From assembly GCA_902168105.1 (NCBI GenBank), contig CABHOY010000026.1, positions 1 to 64,000 on the forward strand: 64,000 nucleotides of DNA, in the 5' to 3' direction. Under the pieces are notes generated by a model, which made no database searches, was not told where the DNA came from, and saw nothing but the letters and a program-made list of their open reading frames with translations. The translations under genes and the position numbers were made by a program. The stretch comes from an uncultured Flavihumibacter sp. Its GTDB lineage: Bacteria > Bacteroidota > Bacteroidia > Chitinophagales > Chitinophagaceae. This document shows, in pieces, positions 49,135 through 57,421 of this stretch (positions are counted from its first letter, which is position 1; each line of letters begins with the position of its first letter).

Positions 49135-49716
49135 TTAATTTTTAGGAGTTACAACTTCTGGTGTAAACTCACCATCGATCAAAATGAAGACCATACGGCA
49201 GATGTTGCCCGAGCGGTTAGCCCAGGCATGATTGGTCCCGTTTTGAATAATGATATCACCAGCCTGAATGGTCGTCTCGTCCTTATCGAGCACCAACGTT
49301 ATTTCCCCTTCAAGTACAATTCCGTAATCGACGGTCTTTGTGCGATGCATTAACGGATGGGGAGCCGCTTCGTTTGAGGTGGATGCCTGCTCGTCACCCA
49401 TTGATTTGAATTTAGCTACAGCATCTGCCCCGGTTAGTTTTCGTATTTCGTCACCTTCCGGCGGAAATTCAATTACCCGTAAACGAGTACCGTTTTTAGG
49501 AGGAGGTAATATCAGCCCCTTTTCATCAGGCTCCACCGGCTGCGCATGAATCAATGCAGGGGTTTTCAGCGTATGCCACACTTCAAAAAAAGTAGGGCCG
49601 CCCGGTCCACCAACAAGTTGGGTATGCGTTGGAGGAGCATCAGAAATAATAATTGCTGTACCATCCGTGTCATGGCCTGTTATAATTCGTCTGAATGTTT
49701 TTTGTTTTGGATTCAT
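49135..49716 (-). CDS. cupin-domain protein
   Basis: A 193-residue protein with a C-terminal cupin: DYGIVLEGEITLVLDKDETTIQAGDIIIQNGTNHAW, which includes the metal-binding Glu/His positions of cupin motif 1 and 2. The N-terminal ~90 residues contain DGTAIIISDAPPTHTQ and fit the small-molecule cupins found beside ring-cleaving or decarboxylating enzymes. First gene of a minus-strand unit with the CMD protein (3-base gap), ABM and PfpI genes. Confidence 0.85.
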   Translation of the reverse strand: MNPKQKTFRRIITGHDTDGTAIIISDAPPTHTQLVGGPGGPTFFEVWHTLKTPALIHAQPVEPDEKGLILPPPKNGTRLRVIEFPPEGDEIRKLTGADAVAKFKSMGDEQASTSNEAAPHPLMHRTKTVDYGIVLEGEITLVLDKDETTIQAGDIIIQNGTNHAWANRSGNICRMVFILIDGEFTPEVVTPKN

Positions 49717-49726
49717 TCCGCTGGGT

Positions 49727-49948
49727 TTAATTGTTCTTTAATTTTTTGAAAACAAATACTCCCAGGTAATGGAATAAAACACCAATACCCCATGCAATGG
49801 TGGACCATAATGGCCAGGGGTAGGTTCTGTCAGTAAAGTACCATACGATCCATATGGCAGGAATGGAAAGAAGGAAAACGATGAGATGAATTCTGAAACC
49901 CTTTTTAGGGTTGATGGAGGCTTCGCTCCACTGGTTCGGGTAGGACAT
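49727..49948 (-). CDS. 2TM-domain protein
   Basis: A 73-residue protein with two hydrophobic segments (about 20-38 and 46-65) and the KKGFRIHLIVFL start and WPLWSTIAWGIGVLFHYLGVF pattern of the 2TM domain, which in Bacteroidota is often linked to LytTR signalling proteins. Open frame reaches 50116, but the ATG at 49948 (MSYPNQWSEA) starts the conserved domain. The next gene downstream is the cupin, 10 bases away. Confidence 0.75.
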   Translation of the reverse strand: MSYPNQWSEASINPKKGFRIHLIVFLLSIPAIWIVWYFTDRTYPWPLWSTIAWGIGVLFHYLGVFVFKKLKNN

Positions 49949-50111
49949 ACAAGTAGTTTTGAATCTATGCAAACTATATGTATGCCATTCTGCTATAAGG
50001 CTGATATGCGGAGAAAAGTAGCTGTGTAATAAACTGAAAGTAAGAGTAGTACTAGTATTCGGTGATATAAGGAAGGGGGAAAACAAAACATGGGACTCCG
50101 GTGTTTTCGTG

Positions 50112-50138
50112 CCCAACCCCGATATTTTCGGAGTTGGG
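50112..50138 (-). terminator. hairpin at the end of the response-regulator gene
   Basis: Stem 50112-50122 with 50128-50138, one mismatch, abutting the stop codon of the gene at 50139. No clear T tract. Confidence 0.4.
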
Positions 50139-52103
50139 TTAATTAAAATCCTGTCTTCTTATGTTCAGTTTGATCATTTTTGACTCGAGGGTGGTAGGTT
50201 TTATATTTAATAATTCTGCTGCTCCATTTGTTCCACGGATACGACCTTTTGTTTTTCTCAGGATAGAAGTAATATATTCTCTTTCTGTTTCCTGCTGAAT
50301 ATGCTTTACTTCATCAAATGTATTAATACCGGTTTTTCCAATAAGGCTAAAAGCCGGCGATGAAAGGTCCCGCATTAGTTGCAATTTCGACCTGCCATCA
50401 TTAAGGACGACAGACTGCTCTACAACATTCTCCAGTTCACGAATATTCCCAGGCCAATCATATGCATATATTTTCTGAATCATTGCGTCTGAAATCCCAT
50501 TGAAAGGTTTATTGAATTCTTTACAGAATTTATTTCCGAAAAACAGGGTTAGCGCTTCTATATCTGTTTTACGTTCACGCAATGGAGGTAAAGTAATAGG
50601 AAAAACGTTCAGTCGATAATACAGGTCAAGACGGAATCTACCTTCGGCTACTTCTTTCTCCAGGTTCCGGTTTGTAGCGGCGACAATGCGCACATTAACT
50701 TTTACAGGTGAGCTACCACCGACATATTCGATCTCCCTTTCCTGTAAAACACGTAGTAATTTTGTTTGTGTAGCAAGTGGTAGTTCTCCGATTTCGTCCA
50801 AAAAAATGGTTCCGCCTTCCGCCTGTTCAAACTTTCCTTTCCTTTTTTCAATAGCGCCTGTAAAAGCGCCCTTCTCATGACCGAACAACTCAGATTCGAC
50901 CAATGTTTCAGGAATAGCAGCACAGTTAATCTTGATGAATGGCCCTTTTTTCCTGGGTGAAAGTTCATGAATGGATTGAGCTACTTTTTCTTTTCCTGTG
51001 CCGCTTTCTCCCAATAGCAGAACGGACGTACTATAAGGAGCCGCCTGCGCTGCAAAGTCTAATGCAGTTAATAAAAGATGATGGTTTCCAATAATACTTT
51101 TGAATCCGGGATAAAAAAACTCCGCTTTATTTTGTTTTTGCCCAGAAGATACGGGCTGGTCTTTTTCTATAGATGAAGACGTCGCATAATAAACGATTTT
51201 TTCAGCCAGGTCTGCCAGGCATTGCTTTATCCGGTTTAGAAAGGTAAGATGGCTTTTGCTGTAAATACCGGGCTGACGACTATAAAAAAAATAATGAACT
51301 GACAATCCATAACCAAGCGAAATGGGAAATACCAGGTATGACTCCATTCGTAAGCCATTTAATAATATTCGTTGCAGTGAATTGTCCGGGGAATGATTGT
51401 TTGACGCTTCCTTGCTATAAATATTCCCATTGCTGTGGGCACGGCTATTCTCAATAGCTGCATAAAAAGAGCTGTTGTTTAAACCTGTTATGGTGAGGAG
51501 TTCTTTTTCTCCAATATGCTGATATTCATCAAAACCAACCCGCAAATAACCTATATCAGTGTACTGTTGTCCATTCAGTGGCCTTACGCCGGTCGCCATA
51601 AAATCAAACGGGATAAAAGATTGCATGGCCCCAGCCAGTTTTAAAAACTTTAACTGAACATCAGATTCTTCATTACAGATCTCAGTCAGCAATCTTTGTA
51701 AGCGCTCTTCATTCCTTAATTTAGATTCAAGACTATGCGTATGGCGATACCATGCAATATCCAGGGTGATCAGCAGGTCTTTTTGCCTGAATGGTTTAAC
51801 CAGAAATCCGTAAGGCTCTGTCATCTTTGCCTCTTCCAATACTTTCTGGTTAGAGTTGGCAGAAACATAGATGAAAGCGATATTATCATCCTTTAGCTTC
51901 CGTGCCAGCGAAATGCCTGAACGTTTTCCGTTTAACCGGATGTCCAGGATCAACAGGTCTGGTGTTTGCTGTTGCAGATACATCTCAGCCTCTTCAACTG
52001 AAGCAGCTATGCCTATTACATCATACCCCGCCTGGGTTAATATTAATTGCAGGTCATTAGCTACTATGAATTCATCTTCGACTATAAGTAATTTTTTATT
52101 CAT
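50139..52103 (-). CDS. NtrC-type response regulator (REC, GAF-like, sigma-54 AAA+, HTH)
   Basis: A 654-residue activator. Receiver domain with phospho-acceptor Asp54 (LLILDIRL) and Lys103; a central region about 130-330 of GAF-like type; AAA+ domain with Walker A GESGTGK (365-371), GAFTGA (412-417) that contacts sigma-54, Walker B and the arginine-finger region; C-terminal Fis-type HTH with [17 protein letters not shown]. It activates sigma-54 promoters. Its stop-to-start distance to the kinase gene is 13 bases, so both form one two-component pair. No sigma-54 promoter was found nearby. Confidence 0.92.
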   Translation of the reverse strand: MNKKLLIVEDEFIVANDLQLILTQAGYDVIGIAASVEEAEMYLQQQTPDLLILDIRLNGKRSGISLARKLKDDNIAFIYVSANSNQKVLEEAKMTEPYGFLVKPFRQKDLLITLDIAWYRHTHSLESKLRNEERLQRLLTEICNEESDVQLKFLKLAGAMQSFIPFDFMATGVRPLNGQQYTDIGYLRVGFDEYQHIGEKELLTITGLNNSSFYAAIENSRAHSNGNIYSKEASNNHSPDNSLQRILLNGLRMESYLVFPISLGYGLSVHYFFYSRQPGIYSKSHLTFLNRIKQCLADLAEKIVYYATSSSIEKDQPVSSGQKQNKAEFFYPGFKSIIGNHHLLLTALDFAAQAAPYSTSVLLLGESGTGKEKVAQSIHELSPRKKGPFIKINCAAIPETLVESELFGHEKGAFTGAIEKRKGKFEQAEGGTIFLDEIGELPLATQTKLLRVLQEREIEYVGGSSPVKVNVRIVAATNRNLEKEVAEGRFRLDLYYRLNVFPITLPPLRERKTDIEALTLFFGNKFCKEFNKPFNGISDAMIQKIYAYDWPGNIRELENVVEQSVVLNDGRSKLQLMRDLSSPAFSLIGKTGINTFDEVKHIQQETEREYITSILRKTKGRIRGTNGAAELLNIKPTTLESKMIKLNIRRQDFN

Positions 52104-52116
52104 TGAAACTTATTTA

Positions 52117-54663
52117 TTAAGTATTAACAAATGGTTCGTCTAAAATTGGTTTAATTATCACTTCAAAACGGATTATTACACTTAGCCCATTATCATTGAC
52201 AATATCAACATTACCGTTTAATTGCTTTGCAAGTCCCTGTATGAGTTTAATTCCCAGCGAATTGTGTTTCGTTACATCAAAGTCAGCCGGCAGGCCGATA
52301 CCGTTATCGGAAATGTTGAGTAATACATGGTCGTCGCCGAGGGGGTGCAGATTGATACTGACAATCCCTTTGCGATCGGCCGGGAATGCATACTTAATAG
52401 CATTCATCATACATTCATTGATGATCAACCCGAGCGGAATTGCCTGTGATACATCAAGATCAATGGGCTCAATGATTTGTTGAAAGGAGATCCGGTTGCC
52501 GGTATCGAAACTTTCATGCAGGTAATTCAACAGATCTTTTATGTATTCAGGCATGGAAATGGTTGAAATATTTCCGGACAAATAAAGTTTCTGATGTATA
52601 AGTGACATAGCCTGCATCCGCCGCAGGCTAACTTTTATTGCCAGTACGGCTGCATCATTGTCGAGATAGGCGGACTGCGAATTAAGCAGACTGGTTACCA
52701 TTTGAAGATTGTTCTTTACACGGTGGTGGATCTCTTTAACGAGCCATTCTTTTTCTTTCAATAAAATATGCTGTTTCGTATTCAGCATTTCCAGAAATAT
52801 ATTTTTTTGGTCTAATTCTTTTTGATGCGCCTGCAGTTTGTGATTGGTTTTGAGTTTTAGAAGATAACGGTTAAGTAATAATCCCACAATGATCACTAAT
52901 AATCCCACACACGCCAGGGTAATATTTTTTGTTCTGTTAGCCTGCTCGACTCCAATGCGCTGTAGCTGGTTCTGTTTGTTCAGGGTTTCAATATCTTTTT
53001 CCTTTTTGGCAGTTTCGTACTGAACCCTCAATTCTTCCATTTGCCAGCTCTTGGTTTCATTGAAGATGGAGTCGTTTAACCGTTTGTACCTTAACAAATG
53101 TTGCATGGCTGAAGGGTAATTCCCCATGCCGGAATCGGCCCTGAAAAGCATCAGGTGAATATCTTTAGCTTCAGGAAGCGAATTGCCCGCTTCGGCAATA
53201 TTCAGCGCCTTTTGTAAGTGGGATGCGGCTTTCCGGTATTGTGTCTTGCTGATGAAATACTGGCCTAACTCGTAATGAATATCGGTCGTAATTTCATTGT
53301 CTTTCTGCAAAAGACCTGATAGCTTGATCAATTCAGCATAATATTTTTCAGCCTGCCGTTCCTGCTTCATAGCATGATAACAAAACGACAGTGAACCAAG
53401 CAGGCATGCTTCTGCATGCACACCTACCGGTTTGTTTTTTGCATGGATATCAAGAATATATTCAAGTGCTTCCTTTGCTCTTCCTATTTTGATAAGCTCC
53501 CTTGCAAAAAAGAATGCGTCCCTGAATACATAACCATTGTTATCCCCTTTAAATACCCGGTCCCTGAGTGCTTTTGAATACCACTCTACGCTTTTGTCCG
53601 GCTGGCCGGATTCCCGGTACATATTTGCAAGGCGGCTATAAAAAGTCATAGCTGAAGTAGTATCACGGGTAGCTTCTACACTTTCTATTGCCTTTGAACC
53701 ATAAAAAATACATTTACTAAAATCACCTTTATAACGGCAGGTTACCGCCAGCAGATCGTAAATATAGTGAAGGTCTTGGTATCCGATGGCTTTATAAAGT
53801 TCAAGTGCATTTAATAGCTCCGTTTCAGCAACATCAGGCTTGCCATTCACGAGGTGTATATCTGCAATTGTCTTTAATACCCATGCCTGTCTTTCCAGGT
53901 TACCGCTTTTTTTATAAAGGGAATACATTTTTTCAAAGCAATAAAGCCTGGTTATTCCTGTCTTTTCACGTAATGGGATCAACGTTGCCAATTCATGCCA
54001 CAAAAGCGCTTCTCTTTCCTCATTGCCAGGCTGGCTTATTTTATCTATTGCTGTCTGGTATAGCTTTTTACTTTGCTGTAAACCTTCGGTAATAAAGGAA
54101 AGCATTGCTTTGACATGTGTACGATCGGGCTCCCATTTCCCGGTCAGATGATTCACTTCAATTTTATTTGCCTGCTCTAAAAAAAGCACCGAACTATCCA
54201 GGTTTTTTTTTGTTCTGTCGGTATGAAAAAGATAATGCCGGCCCAATATTATTAATAAACGAAAGCGGGGTGAATCATCCAGTCCCCCCAGCATGATAAG
54301 AGCTGACCGTATTTCATTTTTTCTGATTAATGCATCTCCTTTTATTAAGATCGCCTCATTTTTACCATTTTCATATTTTAAAGCCTTGCTCAAATGGAAG
54401 GCCTCCTCTGCGAAGTAACAGGCACTGTCGAGTTGCGTTCGCGGGTTACCGGTTTTATATAAATAATACTCCCGCTGAATATAATATCGACCAAGCTTTA
54501 GTAAAAGATACACCCGATTTGTATCCGCTTTACTTTGCTGGAGTTGCAAAACCAGTTGTGGAAGAACATTATCTTTTAACTGGGGATATGATAGAAACGG
54601 GAAAGCCACCAAAATGAAAATGGTGGCAGGAATATAGAAGAACGCTTTGCTACAGTGTTCCAT
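52117..54663 (-). CDS. sensor histidine kinase with TPR repeats (HisKA_2 type)
   Basis: An 848-residue kinase. Signal/TM start (about 5-25), periplasmic tetratricopeptide repeats (about 60-560), a TM segment (about 580-600), then a HisKA_2 dimerisation domain with KEIHHRVKNNLQM (phospho-acceptor within His646-His647) and a HATPase_c domain with NECMMNAIKYAF, ISDNGIGLP and NSLGIKLIQGLA. This type usually signals to a soluble response regulator; here the NtrC-type gene starts 13 bases downstream. Confidence 0.92.
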   Translation of the reverse strand: MEHCSKAFFYIPATIFILVAFPFLSYPQLKDNVLPQLVLQLQQSKADTNRVYLLLKLGRYYIQREYYLYKTGNPRTQLDSACYFAEEAFHLSKALKYENGKNEAILIKGDALIRKNEIRSALIMLGGLDDSPRFRLLIILGRHYLFHTDRTKKNLDSSVLFLEQANKIEVNHLTGKWEPDRTHVKAMLSFITEGLQQSKKLYQTAIDKISQPGNEEREALLWHELATLIPLREKTGITRLYCFEKMYSLYKKSGNLERQAWVLKTIADIHLVNGKPDVAETELLNALELYKAIGYQDLHYIYDLLAVTCRYKGDFSKCIFYGSKAIESVEATRDTTSAMTFYSRLANMYRESGQPDKSVEWYSKALRDRVFKGDNNGYVFRDAFFFARELIKIGRAKEALEYILDIHAKNKPVGVHAEACLLGSLSFCYHAMKQERQAEKYYAELIKLSGLLQKDNEITTDIHYELGQYFISKTQYRKAASHLQKALNIAEAGNSLPEAKDIHLMLFRADSGMGNYPSAMQHLLRYKRLNDSIFNETKSWQMEELRVQYETAKKEKDIETLNKQNQLQRIGVEQANRTKNITLACVGLLVIIVGLLLNRYLLKLKTNHKLQAHQKELDQKNIFLEMLNTKQHILLKEKEWLVKEIHHRVKNNLQMVTSLLNSQSAYLDNDAAVLAIKVSLRRMQAMSLIHQKLYLSGNISTISMPEYIKDLLNYLHESFDTGNRISFQQIIEPIDLDVSQAIPLGLIINECMMNAIKYAFPADRKGIVSINLHPLGDDHVLLNISDNGIGLPADFDVTKHNSLGIKLIQGLAKQLNGNVDIVNDNGLSVIIRFEVIIKPILDEPFVNT

Positions 54664-55117
54664 TTGGTAAACAACAACTTTTTAATCGTTCAATAATATA
54701 TGTCGTTTGCTATGTTTGCTGGTATTTTCCCTCAAATGTTTCAGGTTAATTGTGGTGATTTCCTGGTCGGCGGGGCGTAATTCTGAAAAATACCAATACT
54801 AAATTAGCGCAAATAACGATCGTTTAAGTTATTATCCTTGATGTCTGCCTTGTCTTGTTATTTGTCTGCTTTAGAATATACGTAAGGTATTGAATCTCTG
54901 TGAAGTCACTTATTATCAGCACGGACATCGGCCATTGGCCCTACGTTTATTAGTTATTTCATCAATTTTCATCAAATCATCTGTAAATAGGTTTGATAAT
55001 AGTTCAGTCATCCCGACAGATAACGTTACAAAGATCATTGTAAACTTGCCTGGCCCGCAAAGTTGGTGTTACTTATGCAGGGAATTTCCTTACATTCGTA
55101 TTCCATTCAGCATAAAT
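54664..55117. other. divergent intergenic region without clear features
   Basis: 454 bases between the kinase gene (minus) and the small membrane gene (plus). No promoter pair, repeat or hairpin stands out. An open frame in 54890-55117 continues into the small gene but looks non-coding. Confidence 0.3.
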
Positions 55118-55303
55118 ATGAACCTCATTTATTTATCCCTGCCAGCTGTTGTCATTCTGGATATCTATATCTGGACATGGATCGCCGGATTACTATCCGC
55201 GCCGAGCGATCTTGCAGTATTCGGAGGGATTGTTTGCATTTTCGTGATACTAATACTTCACTACGCACTATACAAGCTATTAAAATCCAAACTTAAATTA
55301 TGA
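55118..55303 (+). CDS. small two-TM membrane protein overlapping the SPFH gene
   Basis: A 61-residue protein with two hydrophobic segments (about 4-26 and 33-55) and a basic C-terminus (YKLLKSKLKL). Its TGA overlaps the ATG of the SPFH gene (ATGA, four bases), so translation is coupled. The ATG at 55118 is preferred over the longer open frame because the membrane segments start there. Confidence 0.6.
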   Translation: MNLIYLSLPAVVILDIYIWTWIAGLLSAPSDLAVFGGIVCIFVILILHYALYKLLKSKLKL

Positions 55304-56088
55304 AGAAACGATCTATTATTCTGATGATCATTGTCGTTGTGATCGTCCCTATATTCTGTATGATGTGCTGTACCAGGATTGACGCCGGACATGAGGGCAT
55401 TAGAGTAAAGCAGTATGGCAGTGATAAAGGAGTACAAGACATTTCCCTGGTAACGGGAAGAGTGTGGTATAACCCGCTGACGGAATCAGTGTATGAATTC
55501 CCCATCTTCGTACAGACCGCAGATTACAATCCTTTCACCGTAAATGCAAAAGACGGATCTGTATTTACAGTTGATCCTACTATTACCTTCCGTGTTATTC
55601 CGGGTAAAAGCCCTGAGATCTTCAAAAAATATCGCAAGGGAATAGAAGAAATAACAAAAGCAACTTTATACAACTATGTACGCGATGCATTTCGTATCCA
55701 GTTTAATAAATACACGACGGACAGTATGATCAGCAGCCGGGAGACTTTCGAGAATTCCGTACAGCAGCAACTGACGTCATCATTGCTGAAAGAAGGTTTC
55801 GATCTGGAACAAATGACCAGTGGTATCCAGTATCCGGAAACCATCACACAGGCTATTGATGCAAAGAACAGGGCTGTACAGCAGGCAATGCAGGTAGAAA
55901 ATGAACTCCGGGTAACAGAAGCTAACGCAAAAAAACTGATCATACAGGCAGAGGCCGAAGCAAAGGCAAATTCGCTCCGTCAGGAATCTTTGACTCCACT
56001 GCTCATACAGCAGCAGTTCATCGAAAAATGGGACGGAAAAACGCCTTTATATGGTAATTCTCCCACCTTCTTCAAAAATGTTCAATAA
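55300..56088 (+). CDS. SPFH/prohibitin-family membrane protein
   Basis: A 262-residue protein with an N-terminal TM segment (about 5-27) and an SPFH domain (GHEGIRVKQYGS, FTVNAKDGSVFTVDPTITFRV), followed by a long charged coiled coil (about 170-235, EANAKKLIIQAEAEAKANSL). SPFH proteins form membrane microdomains or oligomeric rings and often assist membrane proteases. The CC at residues ~23-24 after the TM segment is suggestive of acylation but unproven. Confidence 0.85.
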   Translation: MKKRSIILMIIVVVIVPIFCMMCCTRIDAGHEGIRVKQYGSDKGVQDISLVTGRVWYNPLTESVYEFPIFVQTADYNPFTVNAKDGSVFTVDPTITFRVIPGKSPEIFKKYRKGIEEITKATLYNYVRDAFRIQFNKYTTDSMISSRETFENSVQQQLTSSLLKEGFDLEQMTSGIQYPETITQAIDAKNRAVQQAMQVENELRVTEANAKKLIIQAEAEAKANSLRQESLTPLLIQQQFIEKWDGKTPLYGNSPTFFKNVQ

Positions 56089-56121
56089 AAAAAGGCGTCT
56101 GGTAGAACCGGACGCCTTTTT
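56089..56121. terminator. bidirectional terminator after the SPFH gene
   Basis: Stem 56089-56099 with 56111-56121 (AAAAAGGCGTC arm) plus inner pairs; A tract and T tract at the base serve both convergent genes. Confidence 0.85.
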
Positions 56122-56137
56122 CAGCTTATCAAATATC

Positions 56138-57121
56138 TTAGTTCCTGAACATTGATACAACTAAAGCCTCATCCACTCTGAACATTGCCATCGGATCATC
56201 CTTGTCTGCTGCATGCGGGATCCTTTTCGTATGTACCAGGATCTGGAGATTACCTTTAGTATACAGACCGAGATCACCTTCGCTTTTTTCAGTGCTGTCA
56301 GCTTCTGTACGGGCATCTTTCTTGAAACCGGCATTGCGTATATCCGCTGCCATACTCATAAAGTTTTCACCCATGGCAACGTAGGTAATGCGAACACGCG
56401 GCTCTGCACTGAAGAATGTTTTTTTACCTTCGTTAACGTAAGTGGAGCTGTCATCATCACTCATTGTCCAGCGGTAGCTGATCTTGTTCAATGCAGGCAG
56501 GATACTGTCGCCCGGCATTTCCAGTATCTTGGTCATATCCGTAACGGTCAGTTTTCTGCTCTTGAAACCTAAAAGGTCCTCAACCATTTCATCTCCTAGT
56601 AAGATCTTCATCAGTGACGGATGTTTGGTAGAGTAGATCACCTCAACATGCTGTCCCTTGCTGGCTGCATCATATTGGTCGTTGTCTACTTCCTTTTGCC
56701 TGCGCACATGTTTTCCTTTTTTAGTGTAGTAGGAGACAGTCAGTGCGTAGGTACTGCTTTTAGAACTTTTTTTGTAATAGCCATCCACAATAGTAGCCGG
56801 CACTCTTTCACCAAATTCTCTCAGTTCGTCATTTTCAAGCTTCGTGTAATGCATGCCGAATACGACCATCAGGACAATGCTTGCCGGAATACAGACAAAC
56901 GCCATTTTATGATACCATTGTTTGGGATGTCTGTCCCATTCCGTGATCTCCTCCATGTCGGTGAAGTTGGCAAATAACTGCACCATAAAGACAAAACATA
57001 AAATGCCTCCTATGATGGCCAGCATGATAGGCATGGACACATACATGTCAGTCGGCATCCAGGTATAAAAGGTCAGGAATGTGAGTAGGAGCAGTACGCC
57101 CCAGGTAATTCTTCTGTTCAT
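56138..57121 (-). CDS. membrane protein with DUF3592-like domain
   Basis: A 327-residue protein with three TM segments near the N-terminus (about 5-25, 29-50, 78-98) and a DUF3592-like beta-domain (VPATIVDGYYKK, YALTVSYYTKKGKHVRRQKEV, KGQHVEVIYSTKHPS), then a soluble C-terminal half of unknown type. The ATG at 57121 (MNRRITWGV) is chosen over the upstream 57220 extension. Convergent with the SPFH gene. Confidence 0.7.
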   Translation of the reverse strand: MNRRITWGVLLLLTFLTFYTWMPTDMYVSMPIMLAIIGGILCFVFMVQLFANFTDMEEITEWDRHPKQWYHKMAFVCIPASIVLMVVFGMHYTKLENDELREFGERVPATIVDGYYKKSSKSSTYALTVSYYTKKGKHVRRQKEVDNDQYDAASKGQHVEVIYSTKHPSLMKILLGDEMVEDLLGFKSRKLTVTDMTKILEMPGDSILPALNKISYRWTMSDDDSSTYVNEGKKTFFSAEPRVRITYVAMGENFMSMAADIRNAGFKKDARTEADSTEKSEGDLGLYTKGNLQILVHTKRIPHAADKDDPMAMFRVDEALVVSMFRN

Positions 57122-57421
57122 ATGTATAGGGTTGTAGTGTATAGTTGACAGGTTTATGTCGTAGTAATTAAACTGTTCGCAGTCAATGAATTGTCCCAGG
57201 CTATCGTAAACTAACTGCAAATATACATTTTTTAATATATGAAGTGCCTCCCGGGGCTTGATTTAAATTATTATTTTATTTACTATTTTAATGTATTTTA
57301 CAAGAGAACATACTTGAAAGCCTCTGTAGTAGCTTGTTTTGGCTTAGATGATGATAATGAAATAGTTAGCCATAGACGCATATCGATACCTGAAAAACGA
57401 TTCCCTATAATTATAAATTCG
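57122..57421. other. divergent intergenic region
   Basis: 300 bases between the DUF3592-like gene (minus) and the T9SS gene (plus). AT-rich in its centre (57240-57305). An open frame runs through to the ATG at 57422 but lacks protein-like composition. No confident promoter. Confidence 0.3.

Noticed and set aside
49727..50116. long form (129 residues) of the 2TM-domain gene
   Set aside because: The first 56 residues lack family character; the ATG at 49948 starts the conserved domain.
49949..50138. possible sigma-54 promoter (TGGCAT...TTTGC) on the minus strand near 49975-49995
   Set aside because: The GG-to-GC distance is 14 bases instead of the required 10.
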